Program-made: the position numbers and the translations under genes
In this document: positions 46,974 through 55,356 of the stretch, one piece after another
Layout of the letters: each line of letters starts with the position of its first letter
Numbering within the stretch: the stretch's first letter is position 1
The notes under the pieces: generated by a model
Told to the model about the DNA's origin: nothing
What the model saw: the letters and a program-made list of their open reading frames with translations, nothing else
Databases searched by the model: none
NCBI GenBank assembly: GCA_016192905.1
Contig: JACPTG010000004.1
Span: 69,745-133,744, forward strand
Length of the DNA stretch: 64,000 nucleotides
Origin: Candidatus Woesearchaeota archaeon
GTDB lineage: Archaea > Nanobdellota > Nanobdellia > Woesearchaeales > UBA10216
Direction of reading: 5' to 3'

Positions 46974-47518
46974 CTTTTCACCTTTTTAAGGTTGTCAACA
47001 AGCTTGTCCAAAGCCTTGTTCACCTCGGACTCAGACTTAGTGCCAGTGCAGACTATCTTCCCATTGCTGAAAAGGAGGAAGGTTGCCTTGATGTCAGGGT
47101 CAATAAGCTTGTACACCAGGCCTGGGAACTGCTCAGGCTCATACTCTGTATTCCTAAGCTTCATGGCCAGCACGTTCAGGTTAAGGTCCATTCCGACAGT
47201 GCCTGACGCAACTATATTCTGAATGTTAATCTCAGGCTTGATGCTTATCCTAATCCCTATCTTCTCAAGGCTCTTGATAATCTTCCTGATGGACTCCTCA
47301 ACCTTGTCCATGGACCGCGCGCCAGTGCACACGACCTTGCCGCTGCTAAAAATAAGGGCAGAAGTCTTCGGCTCCTTAATCCTGATAACCAGCCCTGGGA
47401 ACTGCTCAGGGTTATACTCAGTGTTGGGAAGCGTAGAAGCCATCTTCTCCAAAGGAATGTCATGGTTCAGAGAAGTGCTAACCACAATGTTAACAACCTT
47501 AATTTCCCTCTTGCTCAT
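46970..47518 (-). CDS. tbp: TATA-binding protein
   Basis: Two direct TBP repeats: NTEYNPEQFPGLVIRIKEPKTSALIFSSGKVVCTGA and NTEYEPEQFPGLVYKLIDPDIKATFLLFSNGKIVCTGT. Confidence 0.97.
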   Translation of the reverse strand: MSKREIKVVNIVVSTSLNHDIPLEKMASTLPNTEYNPEQFPGLVIRIKEPKTSALIFSSGKVVCTGARSMDKVEESIRKIIKSLEKIGIRISIKPEINIQNIVASGTVGMDLNLNVLAMKLRNTEYEPEQFPGLVYKLIDPDIKATFLLFSNGKIVCTGTKSESEVNKALDKLVDNLKKVKR

Positions 47519-47718
47519 ACAAAACCCCCCCAAAAGCCCTTTAAAAGGGCTATTTAAATGAAAAGAGCGAGCTCATTTATAAATACTTTTGTAATCCGAA
47601 TGCTATTTTCAAGAAGATAAGCCCCCTTCATTTCCAGTGGAAAAATGGATGGTTTGATTTTGCGCAATTAACATCTGTTTCTTACGCACTTTTAGCATTT
47701 TTTTATAAACCAGATTCT

Positions 47719-47801
47719 TATTATAATACCGATACGCATTACAATATAATGCTACTAATATATAAATCTTTCTATATTATAATGCGATTTTCTATTATAA
47801 T
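47719..47801. repeat. Three copies of TATTATAAT upstream of the AAA ATPase gene
   Basis: 47719-47727, 47775-47783, 47793-47801; each contains palindromic ATTATAAT. Confidence 0.75.
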
Positions 47802-47843
47802 AGGGAAAAGCTTTTATATATGTTCCCTCCTAAGCACAATCAT

Positions 47844-49127
47844 ATGTCAGAATACAATTTACTTTGGAGAAGGTATGGTTTGAAGGAGAATCCTTTCTTT
47901 GTTGACCCCTTGACAATTTCAGGCGATGTTCCTTTATCATTGTTTGTTGGCAGGATTTCTGAAAGAAATGAACTTGGAAACATAATCAGGACAGGAGAAG
48001 CAAGATGCTTGGTAGTGGGGTATCCTGGAGTGGGAAAAACATCTTTAGTAAATTTCGTAAGAAGCGAAGCCGCAAAAAGCGCATTTTTTACACCTATAAG
48101 AGAAATAGAAATTAACAGGAAAATGCCTGGAAATGAGTTCATCATCTTAACGATAAGCGCAATTTATGATACCATAAAGTCTAACGGGATATCACTTCCA
48201 AGAGAACTTGCCCAAAAATTAGATGCGTTATACGAATTAACAAGATATGGAGAACTAACCCCTGAAATTGCCAATTTAAGCTACCTTAACCGACAAAAAT
48301 TAACTGACTTATTTAAAGAACTCATTAATAAAATAGTCTATCCTCGCTTCAAAGGGGTAATACTTCATTACGACAACTTAGACAACATTGAAAATCCCGA
48401 AGATCTGTTAGAGCTCATATCGGATATCAGAGATTTTATTTTAACAAAAAAAATTGTATATATATTTGTCGGGGATTCATTTTTACCATCCACCATTTTC
48501 CAAAAAACCAGAGTTTCATCAGTCTTTTTAACCCCTGCAATTGAAATAAACAAGTTTTCATATGAAGAAACTATCAAAATACTTGAACAGAGGTTGGATT
48601 ATATGAGGATTTCAGAAACTTCAAGAGTAATTCCCCCCTACTCAGAAGGAGCAATCAAAAAACTTTATGATTTATATGAAGGGAATCTCCGAGATATCCT
48701 CACCAGTTTAACGACCTGCGTAAAAGAAACTGCGCAGTCAAATTCTCCAATTTTGATGACCGATGAATCGGTACAAGATATCTTGTATGAAAAGGTAAGA
48801 AAGAACATTTTATCCAAGCTAAGTACGGAAGAAAGAAAAATAGTTCAAATAATGTTAAATTGGGGGGGCCATATGACACCAACCGAGTTATCTAAACAGA
48901 GCAAAAAAATTATCCAAAGCATATCTTCAACATATTTGCCAAAACTTATTGAAGTAGGAGCAGTTAGATTTAAACAAGCTGAAGGAAGGAATAGGTTTTA
49001 CGAGGTTACTCCAGTAATGAAGTGGGCTAAATTGCAACGTTCAGAAAGACAAAAAATGGAATCAAAGGAAAAAATGAGGCAAGAAGTTACAAAAATCATC
49101 AATCGGTCCTTATCAGAATTTTTGTGA
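47844..49127 (+). CDS. Archaeal AAA/STAND-like ATPase with C-terminal winged helix
   Basis: CLVVGYPGVGKTSLVNFV Walker A; GVILHYDNLDN Walker B-like; wHTH-like C-terminus; clearly AT-rich relative to flanks. Confidence 0.8.
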   Translation: MSEYNLLWRRYGLKENPFFVDPLTISGDVPLSLFVGRISERNELGNIIRTGEARCLVVGYPGVGKTSLVNFVRSEAAKSAFFTPIREIEINRKMPGNEFIILTISAIYDTIKSNGISLPRELAQKLDALYELTRYGELTPEIANLSYLNRQKLTDLFKELINKIVYPRFKGVILHYDNLDNIENPEDLLELISDIRDFILTKKIVYIFVGDSFLPSTIFQKTRVSSVFLTPAIEINKFSYEETIKILEQRLDYMRISETSRVIPPYSEGAIKKLYDLYEGNLRDILTSLTTCVKETAQSNSPILMTDESVQDILYEKVRKNILSKLSTEERKIVQIMLNWGGHMTPTELSKQSKKIIQSISSTYLPKLIEVGAVRFKQAEGRNRFYEVTPVMKWAKLQRSERQKMESKEKMRQEVTKIINRSLSEFL

Positions 49128-49176
49128 TGGCCAACCCATAGCAACATATATAAACTACTTGGCCTAGAACTGGGAC

Positions 49177-52100
49177 ATGGGCAAAAGAGGCCAGATATCC
49201 ACCTTTTTAATAGCCGGGCTACTGGCCCTTTTCATCCTTGGAGGAGCAGTCTTCTATGCCAGAAGCACAAACCCTGGGCCAATTACCACAAGCTCAAGCG
49301 CAGGACTGGATTCAGCACTGAACAGCTATGTCCAGAGCTGCATGGACCAGCAGGTAAAGCAGGGCATAATCCAGTTCGGGCTTGGCCCTGCATCAGCCTC
49401 CCAGATACAATACTACATGGACAACCACCTCAAGCCATGCATTGACTTGTCCATCTTCGAAAGGCAGGGAGTGAAGGTGCAGGCAGGAACTCCAAAAGCA
49501 AACGTGGAAATAACAGACAGGGCAGTCACTGCAAGAGCCAACTACCCGATAACACTGATTGCAGAGGACAGGATTCTGGAATTTGAAATATTTGACTATG
49601 CGCTGCCAAGGGTAACGCCGCTTGGCGCAGCAAGGCTAAACACGCCAGCAGGAAGAGTCGTGGCAGAGGCTGATGTTGTAAAAGAGTGGACAAACGGCGG
49701 AGCGACCCTGAAGATAAAGCAGGGAACAGACCTGAAGGGAGAAGGGGAGCTGAAGCTGGAGGACAGAAATGCAGACAGCGGAAACAAGAATGAAGTTGTA
49801 GTCGGCAACATAATCTATTCAATCAAAGGCATAGAATTTGACAAGCCGGCAGAGCTGACCATATCGTATGTGGCTGCGGACATCCCAAAAGGCTACAATG
49901 AGGATTTCCTCGCAATAGCGCGATACGATAAGGAAAGGGACGTATGGGAGTCTGTGGAGAAGAGCACCACTGACAAATTGGTCATTGTTGTAACAGGAAC
50001 TGAGGTGACAGGTGCTGCAGCAGCACCCCCACCTTCGGGTGATATTGCCTCCATAATAATCGGTTCAGGTGCAACAACCGGAAGCGTAACAGGAGAAATA
50101 ACGCAGGCAGGAGACTACGCAATAGTCCTGATGTGCAAGCCCACAAGCCAGGTTCCACAAATAGAATACACAGACTGGCTGTACAGGGAGCAGGTATACA
50201 GCACAGACCGCACGCTGATAGGAAGGGTGGGGTCGGACTGGCAGGTCATAGGCGCTCAGCCTGCACAAGAGCAACAGGCTGCGGCAACTCCTGGCTCTTC
50301 TGATGAAACAGCTGGCGACACAGGGCCTACGGGAAGCGTAATCCAATCACCACCAGCCGACCTGCCAGGGTTAGGTCCTGATTACGGACAACCAGCCCAG
50401 CCAGCAAACCAGCCAACCGGAGCCATAGCGGCGCTGCCATTTGGCGTGATAAGGGAAAGGCCGCACAGGCACGAAAACTTGGTGTGGAGCGGCGGAAGCG
50501 GAGATGCAGACAAAGCCGCACGCAAGCAAACAGGAACGCCCAATGGAAAGCCAAGCATAGGAGACTGGGACGAGGATGACAAGCTTGAGAACGAAGCCGC
50601 ATGCCCGACATGCACCAAAAACCAGGGGCAGTGCAAGCCCAAATGCAAAGCCCTGGCAGTGGAAAAATACAAGGGGGAAGTCTGGGTTGTTGAGGGGCCT
50701 GAGCAGTACAAGCGCATGGCAAATGACGGAATCAAGGATGGAACCACTCCTGAATGCGACTCAGAAGACTGTGACTGCACAGATGACGGGCAGGGCAACA
50801 GGCACTGTGAAAGATGCCCGAAGTCGTGCGTACCAGAAAAGCTTGCCCTCGCAACACCAAACAACTACGGCTATAACAGCGTCGCTGATGTCGGAGGAAA
50901 AGGAGAGTATGAGTACAAGCTGAGGCCTGAAGGAAACAGCTGCGTGAACGTCAAGGATACGCTCAAGATAGACCTAAGGAGCCCGCCAGAAGGGGCATGC
51001 GATGACGAGTGCAAAGGCAAGCTGAACAGCAAGGACGTAAATGTGGACTACAAACCGATACCAGACTCTGACTTAAAGGCGCCCTCAAACAAGCTTGAAA
51101 TTGAAGTGATAAACACCAAGCAGGCAGCATCATATGCAAGAGGATACTTTGAGCTGATAACAGGCACAGGAAACTATCCGAGATGCGCAATCAAGACAGA
51201 GCTGAAAGAAAACTGCCTCTGCGGGACAACGAACGTCAACATACTGGAAGACCACGAAGACACAGACAAGGAAGATTACGGAGAATGGGAGATAAAGGTA
51301 AAGGAGAAAAAATTCTGCTGCGAGGACGGGACTGTTGTGGATGACATTTCAAAGTGCCAGCAGACAGCGTGCCCGACAGAAGCCAACGACACATCGCTTG
51401 CAGCAGCAAACCAAGGGTGCATGTGCGGAAGCCAATACTACGACAACAACCGGGACGGGCCAGGATACTGCTGCTCAACACAGACATGCGTGGGAACAAA
51501 ATGCACGCCGGGCCAGGGACTGGCCACAGGGACAGCAGGAAAGGAAGACCTTGAAATGCATGAATACAAGATGGTGTACAAGAACGGCAAATACTCAATG
51601 TACATGGACACAGAGCTGATTGGAACCTCTGACTCGCAGACAAGGCCAAAAGGAATCTCCATAGGCAACCCGCTTGAGAATGTCGGCGCAGAAGGGACGT
51701 GGACTTCGGTTAAGGTCGAGTCAATCGCAGTTACAGACTCAGCTGGAAAAGAGGTGTTCAAGGAAGACTTCACCGCAGCCCAGCTTGACCCGGCAAAGTG
51801 GGACTCAAAGCCAAGAAACGGCCTAGTGGCTGTAACAGGCGGAGCACTGGAACTGAAGATGCCAAGCCAACAGACATACTCGGCAAGCTTCCCATACGTC
51901 TCAACCAAAGGAGCCGTATTCCCTGAGACCGGGGACTTTACGCTAACCTTCAAAATGCAGTACACATATGTAACAGGCTACGGCGTTTACTTCTATGTTG
52001 GGGACCCTGCAAAAACTGACGGGGTGATGAGCGTAGGCCAGGACAACAGCTGGCCACAGGACAGCGGCAAGTATTACCTCAGAGTATGGCTGGTTGACGA

Positions 52101-53586
52101 CCTGATATACAAGTGCGGGGGAACAGGAGGATGCGGGGGAGAGACATGCAGCCCTGTTGAAACACCCGGCGGCGGAGGCCCTGCAACCCCAGCAAACTGC
52201 GGCAAGCCAAACAAATTTGGAGTGCACACCATGCTCCAGGAATACCCTGTCAGCGAATTCGGAGCGCAGCTTGACAAGGCAAAAGAGCTTGCGGGCGACT
52301 GCGGCATGGTCAAAAACCTTGTTGACGGAGTAGGATATGGGGTTGACATCACAAAATGGTCCACTTTCATAAAGGAAGTCAACAGAAGGAAGATGATACC
52401 AGTGATAAGGCTGCAGGGCAAGCACCAGGGAGACTCCTGGCAGAAGCCAGACCCTGCAAACAACTACGCGGGCATCGCGGCAAAGTACGCAGAGACAGTG
52501 GCGCAGCTTGAGGCAGCATCAGAAATGAAAGTAAGCCATGTAGAGATATGGAACGAGCCAAACCTCGGCGGCGAATGGGGAGGTGCTGCAAATCCTGAAG
52601 AATACGCAGCCTTCCTGCTGGCAGCAGCAAAGGCAATCAGGCAGGAAGACATGAAAGACGGAAAGAGGGATACAAACATCATAAGCGCCGGGCTGGCTGT
52701 GGACGCGCCAACAGGAAACGGCAACATCGCTCCAAATGAATTCATCGAGAGGATGCTCAACGCAAAGCCAGAGCTGAAGGACTACATAGACATATGGGGC
52801 TCACACCCATACCCCCCTGCCCAGACAAAATACAGGGATGAAAGGGCGCAGATAGCGAACAAAGGCCTGAACGTGCCGGCACTCCTGACAGAAATATCAT
52901 GGAAACGGCATGGCAGCGCTCCGGTCACGGCGCAGCAGTTCAAGGACATATACAAGGCCTGGTACGAGGACACGAACACAGCAGGAGCGATAATATGGCT
53001 GCTGAAATCAAACTCATGGAGCGAGTTCAACATGCTGGACAGCTCAGGAAACGGAAATGAATACTACAACGCAATAAAGGAATACAGGCAGCAGGTGGCA
53101 CCGGCACAGGCAGGGCAGCAGACAGGAGGGCAAGGCGGCGGGCAGGCGGGCAGCCAGTTCCAGGCAACCATTACAGGGCCAAGCCAAGTGAGAAAAGCCG
53201 AAGGAGTCAGGTATACGGCCAAAATCTCTCCAGACGAAGGCAAGGCCATATGGGAAGTCAGCCTCCTGGCAAAAAACAACAATAACGCAAATCCCAAAGC
53301 TTGGGGATGCCCTGACGAACCCATAGGAGAGTACTGCCGCGTGTCCAAATTCATATCAGGCCAAGAACGGCGGTCAACCACCATCCCACTGGAATGGTCC
53401 GGCAACACCATGTCAACAACGCAGCCAGGAGACTACACAATGATTATAGAAATGGAAGAGGCTGATGCCAGCAGGCAAAATGCGGTCAAGTGCTCAGGCA
53501 AACAGCCGCTGCCAGCAGGCTTTGTAAGGTGCAACCACAATGCGCCCCAGATGAAGGACAGCCTGCCGCTGAAAATAACAGCCTGA
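49177..53586 (+). CDS. Large surface protein with pilin-like N-terminus, LamG-like region and glycoside hydrolase-like TIM barrel
   Basis: MGKRGQISTFLIAGLLALFILGGAVFY; VEIWNEPNLGGEWGG and ALLTEISW (clan GH-A-like catalytic Glu motifs). Confidence 0.83.
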   Translation: MGKRGQISTFLIAGLLALFILGGAVFYARSTNPGPITTSSSAGLDSALNSYVQSCMDQQVKQGIIQFGLGPASASQIQYYMDNHLKPCIDLSIFERQGVKVQAGTPKANVEITDRAVTARANYPITLIAEDRILEFEIFDYALPRVTPLGAARLNTPAGRVVAEADVVKEWTNGGATLKIKQGTDLKGEGELKLEDRNADSGNKNEVVVGNIIYSIKGIEFDKPAELTISYVAADIPKGYNEDFLAIARYDKERDVWESVEKSTTDKLVIVVTGTEVTGAAAAPPPSGDIASIIIGSGATTGSVTGEITQAGDYAIVLMCKPTSQVPQIEYTDWLYREQVYSTDRTLIGRVGSDWQVIGAQPAQEQQAAATPGSSDETAGDTGPTGSVIQSPPADLPGLGPDYGQPAQPANQPTGAIAALPFGVIRERPHRHENLVWSGGSGDADKAARKQTGTPNGKPSIGDWDEDDKLENEAACPTCTKNQGQCKPKCKALAVEKYKGEVWVVEGPEQYKRMANDGIKDGTTPECDSEDCDCTDDGQGNRHCERCPKSCVPEKLALATPNNYGYNSVADVGGKGEYEYKLRPEGNSCVNVKDTLKIDLRSPPEGACDDECKGKLNSKDVNVDYKPIPDSDLKAPSNKLEIEVINTKQAASYARGYFELITGTGNYPRCAIKTELKENCLCGTTNVNILEDHEDTDKEDYGEWEIKVKEKKFCCEDGTVVDDISKCQQTACPTEANDTSLAAANQGCMCGSQYYDNNRDGPGYCCSTQTCVGTKCTPGQGLATGTAGKEDLEMHEYKMVYKNGKYSMYMDTELIGTSDSQTRPKGISIGNPLENVGAEGTWTSVKVESIAVTDSAGKEVFKEDFTAAQLDPAKWDSKPRNGLVAVTGGALELKMPSQQTYSASFPYVSTKGAVFPETGDFTLTFKMQYTYVTGYGVYFYVGDPAKTDGVMSVGQDNSWPQDSGKYYLRVWLVDDLIYKCGGTGGCGGETCSPVETPGGGGPATPANCGKPNKFGVHTMLQEYPVSEFGAQLDKAKELAGDCGMVKNLVDGVGYGVDITKWSTFIKEVNRRKMIPVIRLQGKHQGDSWQKPDPANNYAGIAAKYAETVAQLEAASEMKVSHVEIWNEPNLGGEWGGAANPEEYAAFLLAAAKAIRQEDMKDGKRDTNIISAGLAVDAPTGNGNIAPNEFIERMLNAKPELKDYIDIWGSHPYPPAQTKYRDERAQIANKGLNVPALLTEISWKRHGSAPVTAQQFKDIYKAWYEDTNTAGAIIWLLKSNSWSEFNMLDSSGNGNEYYNAIKEYRQQVAPAQAGQQTGGQGGGQAGSQFQATITGPSQVRKAEGVRYTAKISPDEGKAIWEVSLLAKNNNNANPKAWGCPDEPIGEYCRVSKFISGQERRSTTIPLEWSGNTMSTTQPGDYTMIIEMEEADASRQNAVKCSGKQPLPAGFVRCNHNAPQMKDSLPLKITA

Positions 53587-53619
53587 AGATTTTTAAAATC
53601 TGCCCGATTTCCCGGCAGC

Positions 53620-53814
53620 ATGCAGGTGTACATTGAAAGGGAGGACAGGCAACTGCAAATGAAGTTCAAGGGAACAGTGGCAGAACTGCTTGAACAGCTT
53701 AAAATCAACAAAGGCACTGTCCTTGTAACAAGGGATAACGAGCTTTTGACTTCTGATGAGAAAGTTGAGGATGCTGATGAGATAAGGATACTGTCAGTTA
53801 TCTCGGGCGGATAA
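53620..53814 (+). CDS. Ubiquitin-fold sulfur carrier (MoaD/ThiS/SAMP-like)
   Basis: 64 aa, ends in ...ILSVISGG; GTVAELLEQLKINKGTVLVTRDNELL. Confidence 0.8.
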   Translation: MQVYIEREDRQLQMKFKGTVAELLEQLKINKGTVLVTRDNELLTSDEKVEDADEIRILSVISGG

Positions 53815-54339
53815 AAAATCCCTAAGCTGCATTATCGCATCAATGCGAAACCTTCCAGGCTCGGCGGGATTCTTAAGCTGAGCATAGGTTTTTGACTTGC
53901 CCTTTGGGATGAAAATAGGGTCATTCCCCCAGCCTTTTTTACCAGCCTCCCGTCGAGCAATTTTTCCCTCCTGGCTTCCAATGAAGCAGACTGGCTCTCC
54001 ACCCGGCTTGCAGTAAGCCACTGCCGACCTGTAAAAGCAGCGCCGGTTTTTCACTCCGCGCATCAATGCAAGGATTCCCTTATTGCCCACCTTTGCAGTC
54101 ACCCATTTCGTGTACGTACCCGGAAAGCCCCCAAGGGCATCGATGAAAAGCCCGGAGTCCTCAACAACAATTGCTTTGCCAAGCTTATCGGAAACAAACT
54201 TCGCAGCTACCTTTGCGATTTCAGCAGGGTCATCAGACCTTATCTCAGGATATTCTGCATGGATGACGTCCACCTTGCCCAAAAGAAGGCTGAACTCCGC
54301 CGCCTTATTCCTGTTCCCTGTAACCAGAGTCACTGCCAT
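53794..54339 (-). CDS. rdgB: XTP/dITP pyrophosphatase (Ham1/RdgB)
   Basis: TLVTGNRNKAAEF; VEDSGLFIDALGGFPGTYTKW; GWGNDPIFIPKG. Confidence 0.94.
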   Translation of the reverse strand: MAVTLVTGNRNKAAEFSLLLGKVDVIHAEYPEIRSDDPAEIAKVAAKFVSDKLGKAIVVEDSGLFIDALGGFPGTYTKWVTAKVGNKGILALMRGVKNRRCFYRSAVAYCKPGGEPVCFIGSQEGKIARREAGKKGWGNDPIFIPKGKSKTYAQLKNPAEPGRFRIDAIMQLRDFLSARDN

Positions 54340-55280
54340 TTTCTTGCAAACCACCTGAAAAGTATGAACGACGCAACAGACGAGGCCGCTATCAGCCCGA
54401 GGATGACAAAGAAGGCATGCTCGCCCTGGACAAGCGGCACGTTCCGTATGTTCATTGAGAAAATGCTGGTAATCAGCATGGGAACTGTTGAGAGCAGGGC
54501 CACCAGGGCAACAATCCTCATGAAATAGTTAAGCTCATTCCCAATAAGGGTTGAATGCATGCTGAAAAGGTTTGAAAGCAGCTCACGCTGAATCTTCTCA
54601 GTGTCAAGAACCTGCAAAGCGTCATAATAAATCTCAGAGAAGTTGTCCCGGTCCTCCTGGCTGAACATCCTGAAGTAGCTTTTCCTCAGCTCATTAAGAA
54701 CATCAATGTTCGCAATAAGCGACTGGTTGAAGTAGCTAAGAGTGATGCTGGTATCATAAATCTTCTGGATGGCGTCCTTTGAAAGGGCCTTCCGCTCCCT
54801 GAAAAGCTCAAGCTTAAGGGATATCTTGTCAACGAAATAAAGGAACTCATCATTAACCTTGTCCAGGACATAATAGATAAAGTATGCAGTGTGCTTCCTG
54901 AAAAGAAACCGCCTCTTGTTCTCAAGCAACGCCCTGGAAAGGTCTCCAAGCACCTTGATAGACTTCCTCTCAACAGTAACCAACAGGCTGCCCACGGCAA
55001 AAATGTGCAGGGGGACGGTAAGAACCTCGCCCTCTGACATTGAAGGCACGCTGAAGATGAGCTCTATATGCCTGCCCACAGTCAACTTGCTCCTGGCGTC
55101 CTCCTCAACAGACTCCTTTAAATCCTGAAGGGGCATCCTAAGGAGTTCAGATATGGACTCAAGGTCAGCCTCCACAGGCTCAACACACCTGACCCATGAG
55201 ACGCCCCTTGAAGGCCCAAACCCCTTAAGGCTCTCAAGGCGCTCAATCCGGTCATTCCTAAGCGCGAAAAGCTCAATCAT
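54330..55280 (-). CDS. CorA-like divalent cation transporter
   Basis: CorA-type helical C-terminus with two TMs and IFSMNIRNVP (variant of the GMN motif). Confidence 0.8.
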   Translation of the reverse strand: MIELFALRNDRIERLESLKGFGPSRGVSWVRCVEPVEADLESISELLRMPLQDLKESVEEDARSKLTVGRHIELIFSVPSMSEGEVLTVPLHIFAVGSLLVTVERKSIKVLGDLSRALLENKRRFLFRKHTAYFIYYVLDKVNDEFLYFVDKISLKLELFRERKALSKDAIQKIYDTSITLSYFNQSLIANIDVLNELRKSYFRMFSQEDRDNFSEIYYDALQVLDTEKIQRELLSNLFSMHSTLIGNELNYFMRIVALVALLSTVPMLITSIFSMNIRNVPLVQGEHAFFVILGLIAASSVASFILFRWFARKWQ

Positions 55281-55356
55281 TCCGGTTGACGAGAATTCCT
55301 GCACATTATAAAAAAGTATCACTTTCAAAAGAAAAAACAATATTTTATGACCAAAA

